Shown: positions 55,736-63,857 of the stretch, one piece after another | How positions within the stretch are numbered: the stretch's first letter is position 1 | Layout of the letters: each line of letters begins with the position of its first letter | Assembly: GCF_004919685.1 (NCBI RefSeq) | Contig: NZ_SMYZ01000001.1 | Location: 62,001-126,000 of the forward strand | DNA: 64,000 bases | Direction of reading: 5' to 3' | From: Mesorhizobium norvegicum | GTDB taxonomy: Bacteria > Pseudomonadota > Alphaproteobacteria > Rhizobiales > Rhizobiaceae | The notes under the pieces: model-generated | Told to the model about the DNA's origin: nothing | Seen by the model: the letters and a program-made list of their open reading frames with translations, nothing else | Databases searched by the model: none | Translations under genes and position numbers: made by a program

Positions 55736-56494
55736 TCAGCCCGCGGTATAGCCACCGTCGACGGAGAAGATGCCGCCGCTGGTCCAGGCGGCCTCTTCGC
55801 TGGCCAGATAGACCGCGATACCGGCCAGATCGGCTGGGCGGCCGATTCTGCCAAGCGGATAGCTGCGCTCGACATAGGCCTTCAGCTCCGCTTTTGCCTC
55901 GGCCGGCAAATTGTCGACGGTCTTGCGTCGCATGGCGGTGTCGACCGTGCCGGGCGCGATGGCGTTGACGCGGATGCCGCGCGGGCCGAGTTCGAAGGCC
56001 AGCGATTTGGTCAGCGAGTTCAACGCGCCCTTCGACAGCGAATAGAGGCTCGACGGCCGCTTCGGGATCATCTTGTTGGCGAAGTAGGACGAGATGTTGA
56101 TCACCGATGCGCCGGTTGCCAAATGCGGCAGCAGGCCCTGGGTGAGGAAGAACACCGCCGTCACATTGAGCGCGAAGGATTGCTGGAACTGCTCCTGGCT
56201 GACACTCTCGAACGGCACCAGGAAGGCCACGCCGGCATTGTTGACGAGGATATCGAGCGACCTGCCGGATTTTTTCACCTGCTCGACGACGGCCGCGATG
56301 CCGGCCGATGTGGCAAGATCGGCTGACAGCGTCTCGATAGTGCCGCCGAGGTGCTTGTGGGCGGCGTCGAGCTTTTTGGTGTCGCGGCCGACGATCAGGA
56401 TGTCCGCGCCCTCGCGCGAAAAGGCCTCGGCGATCGCCAGGCCGATGCCGTCCGACCCGCCAGTGACCAGCGCGCGCTTGTTGTGAAGTCTCAT
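55736..56494 (-). CDS. Short-chain dehydrogenase/reductase
   Basis: 252 aa classical SDR. Cofactor motif VTGGSDGIGLAIAEAF (9-24), NNAGVA, catalytic Ser in INISSYFANK, and YSLSKGAL (Tyr-x3-Lys). Start at 56494 follows CTCGGAG. VGRDTKK after beta-2 suggests NADP preference. Substrate unknown; beside the BetI-like repressor gene but with about 120 bp between. Confidence 0.9.
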   Translation of the reverse strand: MRLHNKRALVTGGSDGIGLAIAEAFSREGADILIVGRDTKKLDAAHKHLGGTIETLSADLATSAGIAAVVEQVKKSGRSLDILVNNAGVAFLVPFESVSQEQFQQSFALNVTAVFFLTQGLLPHLATGASVINISSYFANKMIPKRPSSLYSLSKGALNSLTKSLAFELGPRGIRVNAIAPGTVDTAMRRKTVDNLPAEAKAELKAYVERSYPLGRIGRPADLAGIAVYLASEEAAWTSGGIFSVDGGYTAG

Positions 56495-56619
56495 TCGACG
56501 CTCCGAGGGATTTCTGCCTCGTCGAGAGCACCGTATAGTGGCGGCCGTGGTCAAGCCGTCGGCCTATCCCCGGGTATGAACTTCGACCGCTGCCGGCCGG
56601 CAGGTCAGGCGAGGCCGGT

Positions 56620-57258
56620 TTACGCGCCGGCGGTCGCAAGCTCCCGCAGCGCCAGCCGGCCCGCGACATAATTCTTGACCTGGCGGACCGCCTGTTCGCG
56701 CGAGACGCTGCCCGGCTGCAGGCCGAGCCGCAGCCAAAGCCCGTCGATCAGCGCGGTGACCCCAAGCGCGATGTCGTCGGCATCCGCCGGCGAGGCGAGG
56801 CCGCGCAGGCCCGACAACAGGTTCGAGCGCATGCGCGCATGGATCACCCTCTGGATACGGGCCATCTTCTCGTCGCGCGGCACCTCGGCGCAGAGCGAAA
56901 GCCAGGCGTGGCACAGAGGCGGCTGGAACAGATGCTCCTCGAAATTGCCCTCGATCACCGCATCCATGCGCTCCATCGGGGTATGCGCCCGGCGAAGCCG
57001 CGCGATCACCGCCTGGCACAGGACGGCGTTGGCCTCGCGCATCGCGTGCTCGAACAATTCCTGCTTGTTGCGGAAATAGTGCAGCACGATGCCCTTGGAG
57101 GCGCCGGCCTGAGCGGCCACCTTTTCCAGTGTCGCGCCGGCAATGCCTTCGCGTTCCAGCACAGCGAAGGCCGCCTGCCGCAGCTCCTTGCGGCGTATCT
57201 CGCTGAGACGCTTGAGTTTCACGGGATCGGTCCATGCATGACGAATCCACGTTGACAT
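56620..57258 (-). CDS. betI: BetI-like TetR repressor
   Basis: 212 aa. HTH with RRKELRQAAFAVLEREGIAGAT and KGIVLHYFRNKQELF; the N-terminal block and FEEHLFQPPLCHAWLSL resemble BetI, the choline-responsive repressor. It is divergent from choX with two operator-like palindromes between them. The betA/betB genes are not here. Confidence 0.8.
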   Translation of the reverse strand: MSTWIRHAWTDPVKLKRLSEIRRKELRQAAFAVLEREGIAGATLEKVAAQAGASKGIVLHYFRNKQELFEHAMREANAVLCQAVIARLRRAHTPMERMDAVIEGNFEEHLFQPPLCHAWLSLCAEVPRDEKMARIQRVIHARMRSNLLSGLRGLASPADADDIALGVTALIDGLWLRLGLQPGSVSREQAVRQVKNYVAGRLALRELATAGA

Positions 57259-57279
57259 TTTCGCCCGCTCAGATCAAGA

Positions 57280-57317
57280 ATTGACCCATGGGACAATAAA
57301 AAGACCAATTGGTCAAT
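57280..57317. promoter_or_regulatory. Twin operators between betI and choX
   Basis: Site 1: ATTGACCCATGGGACAAT (57280-57297). Site 2: AAAGACCAATTGGTCAAT (57300-57317), core GACCAATTGGTC perfect. When site 2 is reversed the two align (ATTGACCNAT). Their centres are 20 bp apart, about two helical turns, as expected for cooperative binding of a TetR-type dimer pair. Confidence 0.65.
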
Positions 57318-57341
57318 TTTATGACAATGAGGAGAACCGAA

Positions 57342-58280
57342 ATGTTCCGCATCCTTGCAAATGGCGTCTGTCTTGCCGCCCTCATGTTGGCCTCTCATGC
57401 GGCCCAGGCGGCCGAGGCCGAGCAGTGCAGGGCTGTGCGCATGGCTGAACCCGGCTGGAACGACCTTGCTTTCACCACGGGGGTCGCCAACGTCCTGCTG
57501 GAGGCGCTCGGCTATCAGCCGCAAAGCCAGGTGCTTGGCATCAACGTCATCTACGAGGGCATGAAGAACAGGGATCTCGACCTGTTCCTGGGCTACTGGG
57601 ACCCGGCCATGGTCACCTATTACGAACCCTACAAGAAGGACGGCTCGGTCGAGAATGTGCACCTCAATCTCGAAGGCGCCAAATACACCTTCGCCGTGCC
57701 GACCTATGTCTGGGCGGCCGGCGTCAAGGACATCTCCGACCTGCACAAGTTCGCCGACAAGTTCGGCAAGAAAATGTACGGCATCGAGCCCGGCTCCAAC
57801 CAATTGATGATGGACGCCATCGCCGATCCCGCCTTTGGCCTGGACGGCTGGCAGGTGGTCGAGTCCAGCGAAGCCGGCATGCTCTCCGAGGTCGGCTACG
57901 AGATCAAGGAGAAGCAGTTCATCGTGTTCCAGGGTTGGGCGCCGCATCCGATGAACACAATGTACGACTTCAAGTACCTGACCGGTGGCGACAAGTTCTT
58001 CGGCCCGAACTTCGGCGCCGCGACGGTGACGACGCAGGTGCGCAAGGGCTATCTGCAGCAATGCCCGAACGTCGCGCAGTTCCTCGAGAATCTCGCCTTC
58101 GACATCGATTTCGAGAATGTCGGCATGGGCTATCTGATCAATGACGGCATGAAGCCGGAGGACGGGGCGCTGAAGGCAATCACGCTGAACAAGAACCGCC
58201 TCGACGTCTGGCTCGCCGGCGTCACCACCTTCGACGGCCAGCCGGGCCTCGCCGCCGTCAAGGAAAAACTCGGCCTGTGA
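57342..58280 (+). CDS. choX: Choline ABC transporter binding protein
   Basis: 312 aa periplasmic protein. Signal peptide about 1-23 (...ASHAAQAAEA). Aromatic-box segments: AEPGWNDLAF, LGYWDPAMVTYYEP, VPTYVWAAG and FQGWAPHPMN supply the Trp/Tyr residues that hold quaternary ammonium in ChoX. TGAGGAG precedes the ATG at 57342; starts further up would fall in the operator. Permease and ATPase genes (choW, choV) are not adjacent. Confidence 0.87.
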   Translation: MFRILANGVCLAALMLASHAAQAAEAEQCRAVRMAEPGWNDLAFTTGVANVLLEALGYQPQSQVLGINVIYEGMKNRDLDLFLGYWDPAMVTYYEPYKKDGSVENVHLNLEGAKYTFAVPTYVWAAGVKDISDLHKFADKFGKKMYGIEPGSNQLMMDAIADPAFGLDGWQVVESSEAGMLSEVGYEIKEKQFIVFQGWAPHPMNTMYDFKYLTGGDKFFGPNFGAATVTTQVRKGYLQQCPNVAQFLENLAFDIDFENVGMGYLINDGMKPEDGALKAITLNKNRLDVWLAGVTTFDGQPGLAAVKEKLGL

Positions 58281-59101
58281 GAGCGGCGGTGTTGAATGCC
58301 TGCGCGGACCAGGACGCCTGGGCCGGCCGCAAGCAGTTCGTCACTGTCGGCGATCTCGACATCGCCTATGTCGAGATATCAGGCGCCGAGCCGGCGCTGC
58401 TGTTGGTGCACGGCTTCACCGACACCAGCCGCAGCTTTTCGCTTCTGGCGCCGCATCTGGCCGGCCGCCGGCTGATCATGCCGGATTTGCGCGGCCACGG
58501 CGCCTCGCAAGCGGGCAAGGACTGCGGCATCGCCGATTTCGCCGACGATATTGCCGGGCTGATCCTGCGCTTGCGGCTCGACCGGCCGGTCGTCGTCGGC
58601 CATTCGCTGGGCGCCATGGTGGCTATCGCATTTGCGGGGCGCCACAAGGAGCTGATCGGCGGCCTGGTGGTCCTGGCCGGCACGTTGAAGCCCGATTTCG
58701 CGCCGGATCATCCGCTGATCGCCGGCGTCCAGGCCCTGCGCGACCCGATATCGCCGGCCGATCCGTTCTACGCCTGGTGGCATGCCTGCCGGCCCGGTGT
58801 GCTCCCAGCCTTTCTCGCCGGCCTGGCGAATGACGCCTCGGCGATGCCGGCGCCGCGCTGGCGCGCGATCCTGGAGGAAATCCGCCGCGCCGATCTGACC
58901 GATGCGGCACGAGCCGTACAGGCCCGGACGCTGATCATCGCCGGCGCGTGCGACCCGCTGTTCGGCGAGGCGCACCAGCAAGCGTTGCAGTTCGCTCTGC
59001 CCGAAGCCGTCTTCGTCCGCGCCGAGGCCTGTGGCCACAACCCGCATTGGGAAGATCCGGCCCTTGTCGCAAAGGCCATCACCAAGGCATTTGAAGTTTA
59101 A
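58277..59101 (+). CDS. Alpha/beta hydrolase
   Basis: 274 aa. Nucleophile elbow VVGHSLGAMVA (about 108-118), oxyanion HGFTDTS, acid GACDPLF and catalytic His in ACGHNPHWE. GTG start overlapping the choX stop (GTGA). Coupling with choX suggests it acts on a choline-related ester, by context only. Its stop overlaps the convergent NIPSNAP stop by 4 bp. Confidence 0.82.
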   Translation: MRAAVLNACADQDAWAGRKQFVTVGDLDIAYVEISGAEPALLLVHGFTDTSRSFSLLAPHLAGRRLIMPDLRGHGASQAGKDCGIADFADDIAGLILRLRLDRPVVVGHSLGAMVAIAFAGRHKELIGGLVVLAGTLKPDFAPDHPLIAGVQALRDPISPADPFYAWWHACRPGVLPAFLAGLANDASAMPAPRWRAILEEIRRADLTDAARAVQARTLIIAGACDPLFGEAHQQALQFALPEAVFVRAEACGHNPHWEDPALVAKAITKAFEV

Positions 59102-59877
59102 CGCCCGACCAGCGATTGCAATGTGGGCGACAGCCGCAAAGTCTCCGTTGGTTTGGTCAGGCCGAGCCGCGCGGCCCGCCAAAAGGCCTGCCATGCCGGT
59201 GAGGCGGCGAGGGCGGCCTTGTGGCGGGCATGTGCCTCTGCGCTGTCGAAGCCGGTGACGGATAGGAAGACGTTTTCATCAGCCCGTACCGGCAGGCGCG
59301 GAAAACTGTTTTCGGCATGCTCCGTAACGAAAGCGGCGAGCAGGCGTGCGTCGGCCGTCATCAGCGCCGCCGTCTCAGTCTCGAAGCGGCTGGCGAAATC
59401 AGCCTCTGTGCCGGATTGCACATGATGAATCTGGATGACAACGATGCCAGTCAGCGGCTTATTTTGAAGGGGCTTTTCCTCAGTGTCCAGGCTTGGTCGT
59501 TGCGCGCCCGCGAGGTCGAAGCCGGCGCCCGGCCATGCGGGCTTGAGCAGCAGCACGTCGTCGGAATCGATCATTGTCGCATTGGCCGCATCGCGGTGCG
59601 CCGCCCAGACCGGCCCGCCATAGAAATCGGTGAGAGCATTTTTCCGCGCGGCCATGCCGTCGAAGCCGCGCATCCAGACGAACATGTCCGGGCGGTCGAG
59701 GTCCCGGAACTGGCCGATGATGGTCATGCCGGCGTCCTCCTGGCCCTCGATCAGCCTGCCGTCGAAGATGTCGATGAGCGTGTCGCGCCGGCCGGGCTTC
59801 AATGTGTATTGCCGAAGCTCGACGACAGGCGAGGCGCGCACGGCGGGTTTCAGCGCGGCATTCAAGGGCATGTTCAT
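59098..59877 (-). CDS. NIPSNAP family protein
   Basis: 259 aa with two ferredoxin-like NIPSNAP repeats: VVELRQYTLKPGRRDTLIDI (about 18-37) and a second from GIVVIQIHHVQSGTEADFA (about 145). The family acts in unknown small-molecule reactions. GAGGAGAGACGG before the ATG. Divergent from a TetR gene with twin operators between. Confidence 0.85.
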   Translation of the reverse strand: MNMPLNAALKPAVRASPVVELRQYTLKPGRRDTLIDIFDGRLIEGQEDAGMTIIGQFRDLDRPDMFVWMRGFDGMAARKNALTDFYGGPVWAAHRDAANATMIDSDDVLLLKPAWPGAGFDLAGAQRPSLDTEEKPLQNKPLTGIVVIQIHHVQSGTEADFASRFETETAALMTADARLLAAFVTEHAENSFPRLPVRADENVFLSVTGFDSAEAHARHKAALAASPAWQAFWRAARLGLTKPTETLRLSPTLQSLVGR

Positions 59878-59889
59878 CCGTCTCTCCTC

Positions 59890-59938
59890 AAAACAGGGTA
59901 ATCATCCTGTTTTATAAACAGACCGGTTGTCCTGTTTT
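59890..59938. promoter_or_regulatory. Twin operators between NIPSNAP and TetR genes
   Basis: Site 1: AAAACAGG-N8-CCTGTTTT (59890-59913), perfect arms. Site 2: TAAACAGA-N8-CCTGTTTT (59915-59938). Same 24 bp geometry, one base apart. Site 1 begins 13 bp upstream of the NIPSNAP start codon, so binding should block that gene. Confidence 0.72.
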
Positions 59939-59960
59939 GTCAATATGCTATCTTCTTTTG

Positions 59961-60109
59961 CCTTCTCCCCTTGTGGGAGAAGGTGGATTGGCGCGCAGCG
60001 CCAAGACGGATGAGGGGTGCTCGACGGTGCGCCGTTGGTGTCAAGCTGGAGCACTCCTCATCCGCCTTCACTTCGTTCAGGCACCTTCTCCTCCCACAAG
60101 GGGAGAAGG
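59961..60109. repeat. Mosaic intergenic repeat, locus 3
   Basis: CCTTCTCCCCTTGTGGGAGA at the left and CACCTTCTCC...CACAAGGGGAGAAGG at the right are inverted (3-base insertion in one). Inside: GGCGCGCAGCGCC hairpin, GACGGATGAGGGG, and mirrored CCTCATCCGCC. Ends 12 bp before the TetR start codon, so it is part of that leader. Confidence 0.8.
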
Positions 60110-60120
60110 GGGAGATCCGC

Positions 60121-60789
60121 ATGGCACGCCTTGCACGCAAACGCATCAACGACCCTGAAGGCATGCGCAAGAAAGTGCTCGATGTCGCTGAGGTTGCGTT
60201 CCAGGCGCGCGGCTATCATGCCTCCAGCTTCGGCGACCTGATGACGGCGGCGGGTGTCAGCGGCGGCGCGCTGCATCACCATTTCCCGACCAAGAAGGCG
60301 CTGGCGCTGGCGGTGATCGACGAGCGTGTCGCCGCAGCGGTCGAAGAGACATGGATCGCGCCGGTGCTGGCGGCCAGCACTGCACGCGAAGGCGTGCGCG
60401 CGGTGTTCGAGGCCGTGGCGGCGGAACTGGAGCAGCAGGGTTTCGTGCGCGGCTGCCCGCTCAACAATCTGGCGCACGAGCTGTCGCTCGCCGATCCGGA
60501 TTTCCGGGTTGCCCTCGCCGGTATTTTTGCCGGGTGGCGGCGGGCGATTTCCGACAAGCTGCGAGCCGACCAGCAGGCGGGCAGGGATGGGGGCACGGAT
60601 CCCGAGCGCTTTGCCGCACTGGCGGTCGCCGCCTATTCCGGGGCGATGTCGATGGCCAAGACGGCGCAGGATGCAAGCGTGCTGCGGGATTGTCTGGCGG
60701 GACTGGAGCTGAGCGCGCTATCGCCCTCTCAGGGCGGATTGGCAGCCAAGCGACGCCGCAGGGTGCTGCTACGACCAAGAACCCTTTGA
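60121..60789 (+). CDS. TetR family regulator (LmrA/YxaF-like)
   Basis: 222 aa. HTH region ALMTAAGVSGGALHHHFPTKKALAL-type: here FGDLMTAAGVSGGALHHHF and PTKKALALAV. The C-terminal RGCPLNNLAHELS resembles the LmrA/YxaF subfamily, where a Cys-containing segment is typical. Start at 60121 follows GGGGGAGATCCGC, so its ribosome site abuts a mosaic repeat. It likely represses the NIPSNAP gene. Confidence 0.85.
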   Translation: MARLARKRINDPEGMRKKVLDVAEVAFQARGYHASSFGDLMTAAGVSGGALHHHFPTKKALALAVIDERVAAAVEETWIAPVLAASTAREGVRAVFEAVAAELEQQGFVRGCPLNNLAHELSLADPDFRVALAGIFAGWRRAISDKLRADQQAGRDGGTDPERFAALAVAAYSGAMSMAKTAQDASVLRDCLAGLELSALSPSQGGLAAKRRRRVLLRPRTL

Positions 60790-60838
60790 TGTCGGAGCGA
60801 CAAGTGGATCTCAACGCGGCCACTTTGACTTTGCGGCG

Positions 60839-61426
60839 CTATTGCGCCAGCGGCTTGATCGTCTCATAGCCGATGACGCTTTCGGACTTTGTACCCTCGT
60901 CGTAGCGCCGCGCCAGGGCTGCTCCGAGGTCCGGCGCATAGAGCGCGGTGAACGTGTCCAGCGTCTCGCCAGCCTGGTTCCTGATCGTCTCCTTGACCGC
61001 CAGCACATTGTATTTGCAGCTACCCAGGCTGAAAATTTCCTTGCCCTTCACCGCAAGTTCCAGCGTCTTTGTGCCCTTCGGCTGTTTCTTCGGCGACAGC
61101 TCGACGAACTGCATCGTGCTCTTCGCGCCCGATTTCAGCGGGAACAGCTTTTTCAGGTCGCCAAGCGGGATCATGGCCAGATGGCCCGTGTCGCTATCGC
61201 GAAAAACTTCAATCAGCCCGGCAAACAGGAACTGCGTCTGCGGCGACTCGGACTCATAGGTGTTGGCAACCGAAACCATGCCGCCCGCCGCTGGCCGGAA
61301 CTCGCTGCGGATGCCCGGCCTTTCCAGCAAGAAGCCGGTCTTGGCGGTTTTCGCGTCGACGCATTCGGCGCCATGCGCGGCGCTCGCCGTGGCGAGCAGG
61401 GCCATGCCGATTGTTGCGGCTCTCAT
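60839..61426 (-). CDS. Secreted hypothetical protein
   Basis: 195 aa with signal peptide 1-20 (...ATASAAHGAE). The mature protein is beta-rich (TLELAVKGKEIFSLGSCKYNV) with two Cys (ECVDAKTAK, GSCKYN) that could bond. No family recognised. Divergent from the metallophosphoesterase, 113 bp between. Confidence 0.65.
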   Translation of the reverse strand: MRAATIGMALLATASAAHGAECVDAKTAKTGFLLERPGIRSEFRPAAGGMVSVANTYESESPQTQFLFAGLIEVFRDSDTGHLAMIPLGDLKKLFPLKSGAKSTMQFVELSPKKQPKGTKTLELAVKGKEIFSLGSCKYNVLAVKETIRNQAGETLDTFTALYAPDLGAALARRYDEGTKSESVIGYETIKPLAQ

Positions 61427-61539
61427 TGCGTCGTCCTCTCCCCCCGCGCCGCGTCAAAGACTGCCAGAGCCGAGCGGCGGTGTCGATGCGTGGTGACGGC
61501 AACTGGACGGCAGGGGGCCGCCTGTGCTGAATTTCGCGC

Positions 61540-62673
61540 ATGATGACTCGCTTGCCGATCCGCTCGATTTCCCGGCGCAGCCTGCTGAAGCAGGCCGCAG
61601 GATTTGCCGCGGCCGGCGCCTTGTCGCGCCCGGCATTCAGCCAGACCGGCCAGCGCGTCCAGTCCATCGACGCCACCTTCCTGTTCATCGCCGATGTCCA
61701 TGCCTGCCGCTTGGCGAGCGGGTTGAGCCCCAACTGCCTGCAGGAAGGCAAGACCGACGCCGCGCTGCTGCGCAACGTGGCAGTGCTCAACGGTCTCGGC
61801 GACAAGGACTGGCCGATCGAGATCAACGGCATCGCCACCGACTTGCGCTCGGCGGGCAGCCGCATCGGCACGCCGCTCGGCCTCGTCGTCGGCGGTGACA
61901 TGACCGACGATGGCGGCGGCCAGATCACCCAGCCGAGCGAGGGCACCCAACTGCTCCAGTTCAGCCAGCGCTACAGCCAAGGCGTTGGCCCCGATCGCGT
62001 GCACATGCCGGTCTATGTCGGGCTCGGCAACCATGATCTCGACCAGAACGGACCGCCGCACCATGTCGACTGGTACCGGCGCGAACTGCGCGACTATGTC
62101 GAGGTCAACCATCGCGCCGGCGTGTTCTTCAAGCCGCCGGTGCCGGCCACCGACTATGATGTCGACACCGACTGCTATTCCTGGGACTGGGGCGGCCTGC
62201 ATCTGGTCCAGACGCATCGTTTCGCCGGCGATACCGGCCACGGCGCCGAGAGCAGCCTGCCATGGCTGAAGCAGGATCTGGCGACCTATGCGGCGGATGG
62301 CCGCCCGGTCATTCTGTTCCAGCACTATGGTTGGGACACCTTCTCGATAGAACGCTGGGATGCCGCCAAAAGGCACTACGACGATGACGGCACTGGTCCG
62401 CCGCATTGGTGGAGCGAGGCCGACCGGCAGGCGCTGCTGGCGGCGCTCAAGGGCTACAATGTCGTCGCCATCTTCCACGGCCACCAGCACGAAACGCCGA
62501 TGGTCTATCGCAGGGATGGACTCGACCTGTTCAAGCCGAAGGCCGCCTATATGGGCGGTTTCGCGCTCGCCAGGGTGACCAGCGACGGCATGGACGTGGT
62601 GCTGGGCGAGGCGACCGGTGATCATGGCGAGGTCGCCTTCACCAATGCTTTCAGCAAGGGCTGGAGCACATGA
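61540..62673 (+). CDS. Tat-exported metallophosphoesterase
   Basis: 377 aa. N-terminal twin-arginine signal (SRRSLLKQAAGFAAAGAL, about 11-28). Metal ligands: FIADVHAC, GGDMTDDGG, GLGNHDLDQNG, FQHYGWD and FHGHQHE, the standard order D-H, D, NH, H, HxH. Probably a periplasmic phosphoesterase; phosphodiester or phospholipid substrates are possible. Convergent with csbD. Confidence 0.85.
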   Translation: MMTRLPIRSISRRSLLKQAAGFAAAGALSRPAFSQTGQRVQSIDATFLFIADVHACRLASGLSPNCLQEGKTDAALLRNVAVLNGLGDKDWPIEINGIATDLRSAGSRIGTPLGLVVGGDMTDDGGGQITQPSEGTQLLQFSQRYSQGVGPDRVHMPVYVGLGNHDLDQNGPPHHVDWYRRELRDYVEVNHRAGVFFKPPVPATDYDVDTDCYSWDWGGLHLVQTHRFAGDTGHGAESSLPWLKQDLATYAADGRPVILFQHYGWDTFSIERWDAAKRHYDDDGTGPPHWWSEADRQALLAALKGYNVVAIFHGHQHETPMVYRRDGLDLFKPKAAYMGGFALARVTSDGMDVVLGEATGDHGEVAFTNAFSKGWST

Positions 62674-62674
62674 A

Positions 62675-62699
62675 AAAGGCGGCCCTCGCGACCGCCTTT
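62675..62699. terminator. Shared terminator of metallophosphoesterase and csbD
   Basis: AAAGGCGG (62675-62682) and CCGCCTTT (62692-62699), 9 nt loop. On the minus strand it is followed by TT and CA, giving a 5-T tract for csbD; on the plus strand the tract is short. Confidence 0.75.
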
Positions 62700-62729
62700 C
62701 CCCAATAAAAGAGCGTTCTCGATGTCGGA

Positions 62730-62909
62730 TCAGAGCGCCTTCTTGACCTTGTCCTTCACGTCGCCATAGGCCTTCTGCACCTTGCCGGCGATCTTGTCGG
62801 CCGTGCCTTCAGCCTGGGTCTGCCTGTTGCCGGTTGCCTTGCCGGCGGCTTCCTTGACCGAGCCCTTGACCTGCTTGGCCAGGCCCGCGATCTGATCCTT
62901 GTTCACCAT
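62730..62909 (-). CDS. CsbD family stress protein
   Basis: 59 aa. MVNKDQIAGLAKQVKGSVKE and GKVQKAYGDVKDKVKKAL are CsbD hallmarks (VKGxxKEaxGKxTG and DKxxGKxQ). Small, lysine-rich and soluble. AGGAGA precedes the ATG. An EcfG-type promoter lies 52 bp upstream, consistent with stress induction. Confidence 0.9.
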   Translation of the reverse strand: MVNKDQIAGLAKQVKGSVKEAAGKATGNRQTQAEGTADKIAGKVQKAYGDVKDKVKKAL

Positions 62910-62960
62910 TTTCGCATCTCCTGGGAGTTTTGAATTCGAGGGAATTCATCCGCGAAAGCA

Positions 62961-62985
62961 AACGAGCCGGCGTCGTTTAGGTTCC
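62961..62985 (-). promoter_or_regulatory. EcfG-type promoter of csbD
   Basis: On the minus strand, GGAAC (62981-62985), 16 nt, CGTT (62961-62964). An exact match to the alphaproteobacterial general stress consensus. Confidence 0.75.
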
Positions 62986-63105
62986 ACGCGTTCCCGGTCG
63001 ACAGATGAGCTCGGGCAGCCGCTTCCTGTGGCAAGGCGGGCAGGCTATAGGCTGGTGACACGCGCCGACCAAAGGATTTGGGTGATCGTGCGTGCGGGGA
63101 GACAA

Positions 63106-63759
63106 ATGGCTGAATTCACGCTCTTCATCGGCAACAAGTGCTTTTCCTCATGGTCACTCCGGCCATGGGTGGCGATGAAGCATCTGGAGATCCCGTTCGA
63201 GGAAGGTTTCGTGCGGCTGCGCACGCCTGAGACCTTTGCCAATCTGGCGAAAGTGTCGCCGACCGGCCAGGTGCCCGTCTTGAATCACAATGGCAAGATC
63301 ATCTGGGAAACCCTTGCCATTCTTGAATATCTGGCTGACCTGTTTCCGGACAAAAATCTCTGGCCGGCCGACATCGACGCCCGCGCACTGGCGCGCTCGG
63401 CCGCGACCGAGATGCATTCCGGTTTCCGCGAAGTTCGCTATGGCTGGCCGATGAATTTGCGCAGGCCAAAAGGCCACAAGCCGCTCGACGCCGAAGGCGA
63501 GGCGCAACGCGAGCGCATCGAGGCGTTGTGGCGCGAGTGCCGGGAAAAATACGGCAAGGGCGGCCCGTTCCTGTTCGGCCATTTCACCGCCGCCGACGCC
63601 ATGTATGCGCCTGTTGTCACCCGCTTCGACACCTATGGCGGCACGCTTGCGTCAGACACCCGGGCTTATGTCGATGCCGTGCTGGCAACGCCGGCGATGC
63701 GGCACTGGTATGCCGAGGCGGGCAAGGAGACGTGGCCGGAACCGGGCCCCGACGAATAG
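63106..63759 (+). CDS. Glutathione S-transferase family protein
   Basis: 217 aa. N-terminal thioredoxin-like domain: FTLFIGNKCFSSWSLRPWVA (4-23) with Ser/Cys at the catalytic turn, TGQVPVLNHNGKIIWET (cis-Pro) and SNAIL-like LAILEYLADLFP. C-terminal helical domain follows, ending WPEPGPDE. ATG at 63106 after GGGGAGAC. Substrate unknown. Confidence 0.87.
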   Translation: MAEFTLFIGNKCFSSWSLRPWVAMKHLEIPFEEGFVRLRTPETFANLAKVSPTGQVPVLNHNGKIIWETLAILEYLADLFPDKNLWPADIDARALARSAATEMHSGFREVRYGWPMNLRRPKGHKPLDAEGEAQRERIEALWRECREKYGKGGPFLFGHFTAADAMYAPVVTRFDTYGGTLASDTRAYVDAVLATPAMRHWYAEAGKETWPEPGPDE

Positions 63760-63819
63760 GATCTGTGATCACCCCAAGGGTAACTCCAACTCGTCCCGAA
63801 GTTGACGAAAGTCAGGGAT

Positions 63820-63857
63820 CGGCATAATACGTAACCAAGTGGATACGTATTATGCCG
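63820..63857. promoter_or_regulatory. Perfect inverted repeat covering the ArsR start codon
   Basis: CGGCATAATACGTA (63820-63833), spacer ACCAAGTGGA, TACGTATTATGCCG (63844-63857). All 14 pairs match. The ATG at 63852 lies in the right arm, and the only SD-like AAGTGGA falls in the loop. It is probably the ArsR protein's own operator, and may also fold in mRNA. Confidence 0.8.

Noticed and set aside
51101..60109. CRISPR or phage att interpretation of the repeats
   Set aside because: Copies are far apart, inverted in pairs, vary in sequence and have no spacers or integrase.
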